Source of the DNA: Fen-1362 sp964597035
GTDB lineage: Bacteria > Planctomycetota > Phycisphaerae > Sedimentisphaerales > Anaerobacaceae
Length of the DNA: 64,000 nt
Assembly: GCA_964597035.1 (NCBI GenBank)
Contig: CAZQWM010000006.1
Coordinates: 28,693 to 92,692, forward strand
Direction: 5' to 3'
Shown here one piece after another: positions 54,581 through 62,738 of this stretch. The notes below the pieces were generated by a model. That model did not search any database. It saw only the letters and a program-made list of their open reading frames with translations, and had not been told where the DNA came from. A program made the position numbers and the translations under genes. How positions within the stretch are numbered: position 1 is the first letter of the stretch; the number at the start of each line of letters is the position of its first letter.

Positions 54581-55306
54581 ATGGCTGTTCTGAATGTGAA
54601 TATCGACCACGTTGCGACGGTGAGGCAGGCCAGGCGGACGGATGAGCCGGACCCGGTGTGGGCGGCGGCGGAGTGCGAATTGGCAGGGGCAAACGGAATA
54701 ACAGTGCACTTGCGGCAGGACAGACGACATATCGGCGACCGGGACGTGCAGGTGTTGACGGAGACAGTGGCGTGCAAGCTGAACCTGGAAATGGCAATGG
54801 CGGAGGAGATAGTAAGAATTGCCGAGGGGATAGAGCCGGAGCAGGTTACGATTGTGCCGGAACGAAGAGAAGAGCTGACGACCGAAGGCGGACTGGACTG
54901 TGTAACGATGGGGACTCGGCTAAGAGAAGTGGTCAGGCGAATGCACAAAAAAGGGATTTTAGTAAGTGCGTTTATCGTGCCGGAAAAAGGACAGATAACA
55001 GCGGCAGCAAGGGCCGGCTGCGACGCAATTGAGCTGCATACGGGACAATATGCCAACGCTGAAACGGACAAAGAGATTAGCAAACGGCTCAACGAGCTTA
55101 AAGCGGCAAGAGACCTGGCGTTCAAAAAGCGGTTGATTGTGCACGCGGGACACGGATTAACCTACCGCAATATCGCTCTGGTGGCGGCTATCAAAGGGCT
55201 GGATGAATTCAATATCGGCCACAGTATTATCGCCAGAAGCGTGTTCGTCGGGATACGAGAGGCGACAGCCGAAATGATTCGGCTGATTGATAAATACTCA
55301 CCATAA
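54581..55306 (+). CDS. pdxJ: Pyridoxine 5'-phosphate synthase PdxJ
   Basis: 241-residue TIM-barrel enzyme that joins 1-deoxyxylulose 5-phosphate and 3-amino-2-oxopropyl phosphate in vitamin B6 synthesis. GAGGG lies eight bases before ATG 54581. NVNIDHVATVRQARRTDEPDPV and GITVHLRQDRRHIGDRDV are diagnostic, with KPEQVTIVPERREELTTEGGL-like sequence and HAGHGLTYRNI for the phosphate loops. A toxin-antitoxin pair follows within 28 bases, in the same direction. Confidence 0.96.
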   Translation: MAVLNVNIDHVATVRQARRTDEPDPVWAAAECELAGANGITVHLRQDRRHIGDRDVQVLTETVACKLNLEMAMAEEIVRIAEGIEPEQVTIVPERREELTTEGGLDCVTMGTRLREVVRRMHKKGILVSAFIVPEKGQITAAARAGCDAIELHTGQYANAETDKEISKRLNELKAARDLAFKKRLIVHAGHGLTYRNIALVAAIKGLDEFNIGHSIIARSVFVGIREATAEMIRLIDKYSP

Positions 55307-55334
55307 AAACGCTAAGGCACGAGGAGGTTGTTTT

Positions 55335-55613
55335 ATGATTGCAAGCGCGCTAAGGCAGACAATAGAAAGTTTTGCAAGAGAATTTGATGTGCGGGCTGTC
55401 TGGCTGTTTGGTTCAGCCGCCCAGGACGAAACACAAGCAAGCGACATAGATTTGGCGGTCGAGGGACTGGCAGCGGAGAAGTTCTTTGATTTTTATACGA
55501 AGCTGTTTTTTGCTATGCCCAAGCCAGTGGACCTCGTGGATTTGTCGCAGAAGCCGCCGATTGCCAGCATCATCCGTGAAAAGGGGATTTGCATTTATGA
55601 GCGCAGAAACTGA
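55335..55613 (+). CDS. MntA-like nucleotidyltransferase antitoxin
   Basis: 92-residue minimal nucleotidyltransferase. GAGGAGG precedes ATG 55335. The motif is GS at 26-27, then nine residues, then D37-x-D39 (GSAAQ...ASDIDLAVEG), the metal-binding active site. In characterised MntA/HepT pairs the nucleotidyltransferase silences the HEPN toxin by adding AMP to a tyrosine. It overlaps the HepT-like gene by 17 bases. Antitoxin function here is inferred from this pairing. Confidence 0.88.
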   Translation: MIASALRQTIESFAREFDVRAVWLFGSAAQDETQASDIDLAVEGLAAEKFFDFYTKLFFAMPKPVDLVDLSQKPPIASIIREKGICIYERRN

Positions 55614-56007
55614 TTACCTGCGGTCGGAGGCAAAAAACGTTGTTGCGACAATCAAGCTGGTTGAAGAGCTTATAGGCAGAGACAAGCTCAATCGGTTCGA
55701 GGTTATAGCGCTTGGCAAGCTGCTCCAGGATGTTTACACGGGAGTGGAACGCATACTTAGATGTAAGCTTGAAACAATGGGTATCAAGACATCTAAAACG
55801 GAGAGCTGGCATAAAGAACTGCTGCTGAAGTCAAAGAATCGGTCATTGATAAATGACGAAGAGTTTGAGGCAATCAGCAAGCTTCTGGTGTTCAGGCATA
55901 TGGAGATACACGGCTACGGCTTTATGTTAGATGAGAAAAGGTTGCGCGAGCTGGCCGTGCCTGCTGTCAGGTTTTGTAGGGAGTTTCTTAAGAATTTGTC
56001 GGCATAA
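55597..56007 (+). CDS. HepT-like HEPN toxin (ribonuclease)
   Basis: 136-residue HEPN-domain protein, start ATG 55597 overlapping the MNT gene. The motif R-x4-H-x-Y is intact: Arg100, His105, Tyr107 in FRHMEIHGYGF. In studied systems Arg and His are the RNase active site and the Tyr is the residue AMPylated by MntA, so an active, regulated toxin is likely. The remainder is helical (LVEELIGRDKLNRFEVIALGKLLQDV). Type VII toxin-antitoxin by this criterion. Confidence 0.9.
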   Translation: MSAETDYLRSEAKNVVATIKLVEELIGRDKLNRFEVIALGKLLQDVYTGVERILRCKLETMGIKTSKTESWHKELLLKSKNRSLINDEEFEAISKLLVFRHMEIHGYGFMLDEKRLRELAVPAVRFCREFLKNLSA

Positions 56008-56255
56008 GTGGGGCGACAGCCGATACGCCACAGGCGTATAAAAATGATTCGGCTGATTGATAAATACGGTAAAACTTAACCACAAATTACACAGATTTTG
56101 CTGTTTTTTGACGCAACCAGAAGCAAACCAAGGCCGCCAAAACTCCTTGCCATTTTCAAAATTGGCCACTACTTTATTTGATGGAAAGTCTAAATGTGAT
56201 ATGCTAATAAATAATTGACCTAAAAGGCAGCGTTTTAAATATGTGAGGAAAGACT

Positions 56256-56900
56256 ATGACTCTGCGGGCTGTATTTAATAAAGAAAAAACGAAAAGCATA
56301 AAAGATTTAATGCCAAACGAATTAATTGTTTATAAAGTCGCTACACTTGTTGAAAAAGAAGATCCCATTTTAAAAACGGTCTATCAAACGTATATTTCTC
56401 CCGTAATGGGGTTTGAGTATTCAGGCGGCGAACTAAGCAATTTTTGGAATCTCGTAAGCAGGGATAATATCCCGCTCGTCGGTCAACCCGGCAAAAGCAC
56501 AAGTTATTACCCGGGATTTCATTCTTTCGTACAAAAAACATCAGCTGTTAGAATTCTACATAATTTTTTGTTTGATAACGTGTCGCCTTTAACATCTGGA
56601 GAATTTCAAGATGTGGTCCTTTTGACGTGCGGAGTACTTAAGGAGTGGATAACTGCCATCGGTATAGAGCTTGACAATGAGCTTACCGTTGTAAGCAACA
56701 GGATAATAGTGCCATCTTATCCCCTTACGGATATAAGAGATGATAAGAATTGTGATTGGTTCTTTGAGGCACAATCAAAAACAAGGCAGGCCGATACCCA
56801 TACGAAGAATGTAATTAATTGGGCCCAACCAAAAGAAAAAACGGCTGCGATATACAGGCAAAACAGAAAACATAATAATATGAGAGAGAAATTGCGATAA
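56256..56900 (+). CDS. Unknown AT-rich gene next to the toxin-antitoxin pair
   Basis: 214 residues, no family recognised. GAGGAAAG lies five bases before ATG 56256. It has no signal peptide or membrane helix; the middle has SGGELSNFWNLVSRDNIPLVGQPGKSTS and the end is Lys/Gln-rich. Composition is more AT-rich than pdxJ or dapA, pointing to a transferred segment covering 55.3-57.6 kb. The 248 bases from 56008 to 56255 hold a short direct-repeat echo of the pdxJ end (AAATGATTCGGCTGATTGAT at 56042) and no gene. Confidence 0.6.
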   Translation: MTLRAVFNKEKTKSIKDLMPNELIVYKVATLVEKEDPILKTVYQTYISPVMGFEYSGGELSNFWNLVSRDNIPLVGQPGKSTSYYPGFHSFVQKTSAVRILHNFLFDNVSPLTSGEFQDVVLLTCGVLKEWITAIGIELDNELTVVSNRIIVPSYPLTDIRDDKNCDWFFEAQSKTRQADTHTKNVINWAQPKEKTAAIYRQNRKHNNMREKLR

Positions 56901-56956
56901 AAGCGGCATATCCTAGGATTAGGAACTTTCAAAAAGCATATATTCTCGCAATATCT

Positions 56957-57580
56957 CTATTTATCGAGACGACGAGCGTGGCAAATTTGGTGCGACATGT
57001 CAATCTTTGTTCTTCGAAAATACTTCATGAAACGCCCCACTGCAACGGAAAAAGCCCCACCAACCAAGACGCAAACTGCAAGAACAACGAAGAAGGAAAG
57101 TGCAATAGCCCATATCCATATCAGTATCGAATAAAAGGAGTAAATTCCAAAAGCAATAACCTTGACCAACACTTCTGTGCCCCCTATGGTTTGCGTCGGC
57201 GTATGAATGAGTAAGGCAACCACTGATAATGCAAACGGTGAAACAGAAATATAGCCATACAGTTCAGATCTTGGCACACGCTTATATTGAGTGAATCCCC
57301 AAATATAAAGTAATTTTCCTGAGAATGCAAACCACCCTACAATTAGGGCAAAAGATATAATACCAGCAGTAAAAGAAAATAAACCGCCCCTTTCAAACAT
57401 ATCCCCCAAAGAAGTCAAGGTTCCTATTGTAAACAATTTCCAGATTATAGATGTGCGTCTGAAAACACAAATGGCAGTATAAGCTAACAATATCATCAGA
57501 ATGATAGAAATTGACGGTCGAATTTTCGGGCTCAGCTTGCCCTTATTATTTTCCATTCTTTTAAAGATGTTTGTTGCCAT
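56957..57580 (-). CDS. Polytopic membrane protein of unknown function
   Basis: 207 residues with four or five membrane helices (SIILMILLAYTAICVF; FTAGIISFALIVGWFAFSG; VVALLIHT; IAFGIYSFYSILIWIWAIALSFFVVLAV). No family recognised. ATG 57580 has no Shine-Dalgarno but a perfect TATAAT lies 8 bases upstream, which would make the mRNA almost leaderless; ATG 57556 is an alternative start. Converges on the unknown gene at 56256 and shares its AT-rich composition. Confidence 0.6.
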   Translation of the reverse strand: MATNIFKRMENNKGKLSPKIRPSISIILMILLAYTAICVFRRTSIIWKLFTIGTLTSLGDMFERGGLFSFTAGIISFALIVGWFAFSGKLLYIWGFTQYKRVPRSELYGYISVSPFALSVVALLIHTPTQTIGGTEVLVKVIAFGIYSFYSILIWIWAIALSFFVVLAVCVLVGGAFSVAVGRFMKYFRRTKIDMSHQICHARRLDK

Positions 57581-57588
57581 ATGTGAAA

Positions 57589-57617
57589 ATTATACAAAAA
57601 TCTGCTCTCTGGAACAA
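57589..57617 (-). promoter_or_regulatory. Sigma70-type promoter close to the 57580 start
   Basis: On the minus strand TTGTTC (57617-57612) and a perfect TATAAT (57594-57589) are 17 bases apart. The -10 ends 8 bases from the ATG at 57580, so transcription would begin almost at the start codon. Confidence 0.45.
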
Positions 57618-57814
57618 GCATCGAGTTAAATCCTGATGTGAGATCAATTGGAAAGGGACTCGATAAAAGCGGTCAGAACCCGATGAGATAAACAGGGCTA
57701 TAGGGGATAGGAGTGGATATATTTTGCGTAGTAAAGACATTTCACAGGGTGAATAGACTTGATAAGAGCGGGGAGAAAGGGTAGATTTTAAAATAGCGTT
57801 CAGCGGGTAGTCAA

Positions 57815-57905
57815 GAAGGCAGAAGACCGAAGACAGAGGACGGAAAACGGAAAACAAACGCTGAACACCGAACATCCAACATAGAACGCAGAACGAAGAA
57901 GGCAA
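57815..57905 (+). repeat. Degenerate heptamer tandem array (13 units)
   Basis: 91 bases read as thirteen 7-base units with drifting sequence: GAAGGCA, GAAGACC, GAAGACA, GAGGACG, GAAAACG, GAAAACA, AACGCTG, AACACCG, AACATCC, AACATAG, AACGCAG, AACGAAG, AAGGCAA. Purine-rich throughout, with period exactly seven. It sits in the 428-base spacer between 57580 and dapA, directly before two hairpin repeats. No gene is visible in that spacer. Confidence 0.65.
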
Positions 57906-57914
57906 AAGTAAACT

Positions 57915-57942
57915 TGGATCCCGGCCTACTGCATGCCGGGAC
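57915..57942 (+). repeat. Hairpin repeat, copy 1 (before dapA)
   Basis: 28-base unit whose TCCCGGC (57919-57925) and GCCGGGA (57935-57941) pair around the loop CTACTGCAT. A second copy lies 13 bases downstream. Both stand between the heptamer array and the dapA start. Confidence 0.7.
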
Positions 57943-57955
57943 AAGAAAGTAAAAC

Positions 57956-57983
57956 TGGATCCCGGCTTACGGCATGCCGGGAC
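57956..57983 (+). repeat. Hairpin repeat, copy 2 (before dapA)
   Basis: Second copy of the 28-base hairpin unit, same TCCCGGC/GCCGGGA stem with loop TTACGGCAT. It ends 25 bases before the dapA ATG. No T-run follows either copy. Confidence 0.7.
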
Positions 57984-58008
57984 GTGGAAGGAAAAAGGGA
58001 GCAAAACA

Positions 58009-58878
58009 ATGTTTGCAGGGGCGATGGTAGCGCTGGTAACGCCTTTCAGAGATGGGCAGGTGGATTTCGAGACCTTAGACGAGCTGATTGATTTTCAGCT
58101 CCAGGGCGGGATAGATGGTATTGTGCCCGTTGGCACGACGGGCGAGTGCCCGACATTGAGCCATGATGAGCACAAGAAGGTCATCGAACGAGTAGTCAAA
58201 ACCGTTGCCGGGCAGGTGCCGGTGATTGCCGGGGCAGGTTCCAACTCGACGGCGGAGGCGATTGAGCTTGCGGCCTTTGCGAAAAAAGTCGGGGCGGACG
58301 CTACGCTGCAGGTGGACCCGTATTACAACAAGCCGACACAGGAAGGATTTTATCAGCACTTCAAGGCAATCGCGGAAGAGGTGGATTTACCGATAGTGCT
58401 GTATGATATTCCCGGCCGATGCGGGGCGGGGATGACGGTCGATACGATAGTGCGCTTAGCGGATGTCGAAAATATCGTAGCGATAAAAGACGCGACGGGG
58501 CAGATGGACCACGTCAGCGGAATTGCGACGCAATGCGATCTGACGATACTGTCGGGCGATGATTCGATGACGCTGCCGATAGCATCGGTGGGCGGCAAAG
58601 GCGTGATAAGCGTGGTGGCGAATATCGTGCCAGCAGATGTAAAGGCGCTGACGGACGCAATACTGGAAGGTGACTTTGCCGCTGCTCTGAAGTGGCACAA
58701 GAAACTTTTTGCGCTGAGCAAGGGGCTGCTTTCATTGTCAACCAACCCGATACCGATTAAAGCGGCGATGGCAATGCTGAATATGGGGCCGGAAGAGATG
58801 CGCCTGCCGATGGTGCCGATGGACGAGACCAAAAAAGCGACCTTGAAAAAAGCCCTGCAGGATTATGGGCTGCTTTAG
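58009..58878 (+). CDS. dapA: 4-Hydroxy-tetrahydrodipicolinate synthase DapA
   Basis: 289-residue TIM-barrel aldolase condensing aspartate semialdehyde and pyruvate, first step of the diaminopimelate/lysine branch. Thr43-Thr44 in VGTTGECPTL, Tyr132 in LYDIPGRCG and the Schiff-base Lys160 in VAIKDATG are all present. AAAGGGAG precedes the ATG. It stands without other dap genes; asd at 51299 supplies its substrate. A pair of hairpin repeats sits in its leader. Confidence 0.96.
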   Translation: MFAGAMVALVTPFRDGQVDFETLDELIDFQLQGGIDGIVPVGTTGECPTLSHDEHKKVIERVVKTVAGQVPVIAGAGSNSTAEAIELAAFAKKVGADATLQVDPYYNKPTQEGFYQHFKAIAEEVDLPIVLYDIPGRCGAGMTVDTIVRLADVENIVAIKDATGQMDHVSGIATQCDLTILSGDDSMTLPIASVGGKGVISVVANIVPADVKALTDAILEGDFAAALKWHKKLFALSKGLLSLSTNPIPIKAAMAMLNMGPEEMRLPMVPMDETKKATLKKALQDYGLL

Positions 58879-58991
58879 TAATTGAATATTGATTATTGGC
58901 TGCTTTGTCACAGGCCAGTCGCTGTATTGATTCGACAGTGGAGATGATATTTACCTTGCGCAAGAACCAGTTTGGAACAGGAGGTGTCAGT

Positions 58992-60389
58992 ATGAATAAA
59001 AGAACAACTAAGCCATTCGTTCGCCGATGCGGAGTTGAAACATTATCGAGGATACTCCCGGCGGTTTTGCTCTTTGGCGTTGTGCTAGCTGGGCAGGCAA
59101 TTGCCGGATGGGAGCAGGTTGACGATATCCTCAGCAGGGTAACTGAGCCGAGTTTTCCCGACCGGGATTTTAACATAACTGATTACGGCGCCGTGGGCGA
59201 CGGGCATACCGACTGCACCGGCGCTTTTGAAAAAGCGATATCAGCAGCCAACGATGCCGGCGGAGGACGGGTAGTGGTGCCGGCCGGAACATACGTCAGC
59301 GGTGCGATTCATCTCAAAAGTAACGTGAATCTTCACGTGTCGGAAGGGGCTGTCATTAAATTTTCGACCTACCCCGATAAGTATCTTCCGACCGTAATCA
59401 CGAGGTTTGAAGGTATCGAGTGCATAAATTACTCGCCTAATGTTTACGCCTACGAACAGGAGAATATCGCCATAACGGGCAAAGGCACACTAGACGGCCA
59501 GGCAAACGAGAGTAACTGGTGGCAATGGGCGTTAAGCCGGACGGATGCCAATGACATAAAGCTCCTGAACGACTATGGCCGCGACGGCGTGCCGGTCGAG
59601 GAGAGAATATTCGGTGCCGGCCATTACTTAAGGCCCAATATGATTCAGCCCTATAAGTGCAAAAACGTCCTCATTGAGGGCGTAACAATCAAAAACTCCC
59701 CTATGTGGCACGTTCATTTCGTGCTTTCTTCGAATATCACCGTCAGGGACATCAGTGTCATCGGCCACGGTCCCAACAACGACGGCTGCAACCCCGATTC
59801 CTGCAAAGACGTGCTCATCACGGGCTGCTACTTCGATAACGGCGATGATTGCATCACCGTAAAATCAGGCAGGAACAACGACGGCAGAAGGGTCAACGTC
59901 CCCTGCGAAAACATCGTCGTTCAGAATTGCCGGATGAAAGACGGCCACGGCGGCGTCGTCCTCGGCAGCGAAATGTCGGGCGGCGTCAGGAACGTTTTTA
60001 CCGAAAACTGCAAAATGGACTCACCCCACCTGCGCCAGGCCTTGCGAATCAAAAGTAACGCCATGCGTGGCGGCTTCATCGAAAATATCTATATGAGAAA
60101 CGTCGAAATCGGCGAGGTCAACGAGGCCATTTTCAACATCAACTTTTATTACGGCGAAGCTGAGGCAGGCCCGTATCTGCCGACCGTCCGCAACATTAAT
60201 ATCGAAAACGTTACCAGCCAAAAGAGCAAATACGTTTTAGTCCTCAGGGGTTTCTACCGAAAGCCCTCGATTACCGATATCTTTCTTAAGGATTGCTCCT
60301 TTAATAACGTCCAGAGTGCGGATATCCTCGCCGGCGTCAAAAAAGTATACTTCGAAAACGTTAAGGTCAACTACATGTCAACCAATTAA
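58992..60389 (+). CDS. GH28 polygalacturonase-family pectinase
   Basis: 465-residue secreted beta-helix hydrolase acting on (rhamno)galacturonan. ATG 58992 follows AGGAGGTG. Signal-like hydrophobic stretch ILPAVLLFGVVLAGQAIA. GH28 catalytic motifs: NDGCNPDSC (NxD), FDNGDDCITVKSG (DD), GHGGVVLGSEMSGG (GHG) and LRIKSN (RIK). First residues FNITDYGAVGDGHTDCTGAF are the usual GH28 start. Product galacturonate would feed the UxaE route encoded 2.3 kb downstream. Confidence 0.94.
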   Translation: MNKRTTKPFVRRCGVETLSRILPAVLLFGVVLAGQAIAGWEQVDDILSRVTEPSFPDRDFNITDYGAVGDGHTDCTGAFEKAISAANDAGGGRVVVPAGTYVSGAIHLKSNVNLHVSEGAVIKFSTYPDKYLPTVITRFEGIECINYSPNVYAYEQENIAITGKGTLDGQANESNWWQWALSRTDANDIKLLNDYGRDGVPVEERIFGAGHYLRPNMIQPYKCKNVLIEGVTIKNSPMWHVHFVLSSNITVRDISVIGHGPNNDGCNPDSCKDVLITGCYFDNGDDCITVKSGRNNDGRRVNVPCENIVVQNCRMKDGHGGVVLGSEMSGGVRNVFTENCKMDSPHLRQALRIKSNAMRGGFIENIYMRNVEIGEVNEAIFNINFYYGEAEAGPYLPTVRNINIENVTSQKSKYVLVLRGFYRKPSITDIFLKDCSFNNVQSADILAGVKKVYFENVKVNYMSTN

Positions 60390-60541
60390 TCCTTGTACCG
60401 TTAGCCAGTGTTTTTACCCTGGGCTTACGGATGACCTATGCCGTTGAAAAGGGCTGGCTTGCGTAGATTTAGGCAACCAAAGAAAACCGTGTGGCTGAAA
60501 ATGGTTTCTAAGGGCTGTCAAAACAAATACTGGAGGAATGT

Positions 60542-61243
60542 ATGAATCGCAGAACATTCTTAACGAGCGTGCCGGCAATGGCCTTACTTGCCGCGGCAAA
60601 GCCCGGCTTCACTCAGGACGCCGACACACCGGCGGAAGCGGCCCCTGCCTTAATAGCGGAAGGTGAAATAATCAAGCTTAATCAGCCCGATTTGAACAAA
60701 GGTATTTCCATTATGCAGGCGCTTAAGAAAAGAAAGACGATTCGCGATATCTCGGACAGGAAGCTTTCGCTTCAGCAGTTGTCGGAGTTGCTTTGGGCCG
60801 CTGACGGAATAAACAGGCCTGACGGCAAACGCACTTCACCGGCGGCGATGGCCAGGTATTCCGTCGATATTTATGTCGTGCTGCCGGAAGGTGTCTATTT
60901 ATATGACGTGGCGAAGCACCAGCTTACACGGATTGTAAAAGGTGATTTTCGAAAACTTGCCGGCCAGCAGGATTTCGTATACGTCGCGCCGGTGAATCTG
61001 GTTTATGTTCTTAACTTGAAGAACTGGAAGAATACGCCTATGCCTGTGTCGAAGGAAAAACGGGACCTCTGGGTGCGCTTCGAAGTGGGTTTTCTGGCCC
61101 AGAACGTCTATCTGTATTGTGCATCGGAAGGCCTGGCATCAGTGGTCAGGGGATTAATCGACGAAAAGAAATTCAGCGAGGTCATTAAAGTAAAGCCCGA
61201 ACAGGTGGTTCTGGCACAGACCATAGGGCATCCGAAATCCTAA
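60542..61243 (+). CDS. SagB-type nitroreductase-fold protein with Tat-like signal
   Basis: 233 residues. GGAGG precedes ATG 60542. An N-terminal NRRTFLTSVPAMALLAAAKPG leader looks like a Tat signal. The nitroreductase fold is recognised from KKRKTIRDISDRKLSLQQLSELLWAADGINR, YSVDIYVVLPEGVYLYD and GFLAQNVYLYCASEGLASVVRG, as in SagB/ThcOx-like FMN proteins. Substrate unknown. It lies between GH28 and pfk genes but is not obviously part of pectin breakdown. Confidence 0.85.
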   Translation: MNRRTFLTSVPAMALLAAAKPGFTQDADTPAEAAPALIAEGEIIKLNQPDLNKGISIMQALKKRKTIRDISDRKLSLQQLSELLWAADGINRPDGKRTSPAAMARYSVDIYVVLPEGVYLYDVAKHQLTRIVKGDFRKLAGQQDFVYVAPVNLVYVLNLKNWKNTPMPVSKEKRDLWVRFEVGFLAQNVYLYCASEGLASVVRGLIDEKKFSEVIKVKPEQVVLAQTIGHPKS

Positions 61244-61381
61244 AAACGGGGACGAAACGTTGTTACTATTTGTCCTGTGATTAGGAGAAGGTATCCCCCC
61301 TCCTGGGCCAAATCCGCAATCGAAAATTATTATTCCCTTTGTTCTCTTCGTTCTCCATATGGCCAAATCGAGCGATTCCGC

Positions 61382-61410
61382 TTGATTTTGGGCTGCGCAA
61401 GGCGTATATG
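61382..61410 (+). promoter_or_regulatory. Candidate promoter of the pfk-uxaE pair
   Basis: TTGATT (61382-61387) and TATATG (61405-61410) are 17 bases apart, 59 bases before the pfk ATG. It lies in the 226-base spacer after the nitroreductase gene, which otherwise holds no gene. Confidence 0.4.
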
Positions 61411-61469
61411 GAGGGTTTCGTTGGCGCAGAATAGGTACGGTAGAGGTATTTTTGGAGAAGTATCGGAAT

Positions 61470-62738
61470 ATGGCAAAGGCGAAGGCAAATGCGATAGTGG
61501 CGCAGTCGGGCGGGCCGACGGCCGTAATCAATTCGAGCGTCTGCGGGGTGCTTCAGGAGGCGGCTAAGTGTAAAAAAATCGGCAGGGTTCTGGCTGCGCA
61601 TAACGGGATACTCGGAGTTCTGCAGGAGGATTTGTTCGACGTATCGACTGAGAAGGCATCGACTATTGAGGGATTAAAGCGGACACCTTCGGCGGCGATG
61701 GGGTCGTGCAGGCATAAGCTCAAATCGCTTGACCAGGCGCATGCGGATTTCGACCGGGTGCTGGACGTGTTCGCGGCGCACGATATAAGGTACTTTTTTT
61801 ACGCCGGCGGCAATGACTCGATGGATACGGCAGACAAGGTGAACAAATTAGCGGCCCAGCGCGGCTACGAGCTTGTCTGTATCGGGATACCGAAAACGGT
61901 GGATAACGACCTTGCGTGCACCGACCATTGCCCCGGCTACGGCAGCGTGGCGAAATACGTCGCGACCTGCGCGATGGAGGCCGGAAGAGACACCGATGCA
62001 CTTTATACCCACGATACCTGCACGATTTTAGAGGTGATGGGTAGAAACGCCGGCTGGATCGCCGCCGCGACGGGTCTGGCCGCGAGGACGCCGGAAGATG
62101 CGCCGCACTTAGTATATATGCCGGAGGCGGCGTTTACATGGGATAAATTCGTCAGCGACGTGCGAGAGGTATATAAGCGATTGGGCAAGGTCTTTATCGT
62201 TGTAGGCGAAGGGCTTAAAGACAAAGACGGTAAATACGTTACGGCCGATAGCGGTTCGTTCGCAAAGGACGCCTTCGGCCACGTTCAACTTGGCGGCGTT
62301 GCGGATATGCTTAAGGTGGTAATCGAAAAAGAGGTCGGCATAAAGGCGAGATGGAACAAATTAGGCACGAATCAGAGAGCAGCAATGCACTTCGCGTCGC
62401 TTACAGATGTCAAAGAGGCGTGGATGTGCGGGGCAGCGGCAGTGAAGGCGGCAATGAAAGGCGTAAACGACAAAATGATAACGCTTGTCCGGGCAAAAGG
62501 GGATAAATATAAGTGCACGACGGGACTGGCGGAATTGAGGGACGTCGCCAACGGCGAAAAGAAGGTTCCGAGGGACTATATAAACAAGCAGGGCAATCAC
62601 ATCACCGAGGCGTGCAGAAGGCATATAGGGCCGTTGATTAAGGGCGAGGCGCCGATAACTGTCGGCAAAGACGGGCTGCCGGTGTATGTGCGTCTGCGCC
62701 GAAAACCGGTGGAGCAGAAGCTGGCGAAGTATATATGA
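61470..62738 (+). CDS. PPi-dependent 6-phosphofructokinase
   Basis: 422-residue phosphofructokinase. ATG 61470 follows GGAGAAG; a TTG at 61452 overlaps that site and is rejected. IVAQSGGPTAVINSSVCGV opens the family fold. GGNDSMDTADK at 113-123 and IPKTVDND at 140-147 mark the pyrophosphate-dependent type: the lysine in PKTVDND replaces the Gly of ATP enzymes. It converts fructose 6-phosphate reversibly. It overlaps uxaE by ATGA, giving a two-gene operon linking hexose phosphate and uronate metabolism. Confidence 0.93.
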   Translation: MAKAKANAIVAQSGGPTAVINSSVCGVLQEAAKCKKIGRVLAAHNGILGVLQEDLFDVSTEKASTIEGLKRTPSAAMGSCRHKLKSLDQAHADFDRVLDVFAAHDIRYFFYAGGNDSMDTADKVNKLAAQRGYELVCIGIPKTVDNDLACTDHCPGYGSVAKYVATCAMEAGRDTDALYTHDTCTILEVMGRNAGWIAAATGLAARTPEDAPHLVYMPEAAFTWDKFVSDVREVYKRLGKVFIVVGEGLKDKDGKYVTADSGSFAKDAFGHVQLGGVADMLKVVIEKEVGIKARWNKLGTNQRAAMHFASLTDVKEAWMCGAAAVKAAMKGVNDKMITLVRAKGDKYKCTTGLAELRDVANGEKKVPRDYINKQGNHITEACRRHIGPLIKGEAPITVGKDGLPVYVRLRRKPVEQKLAKYI

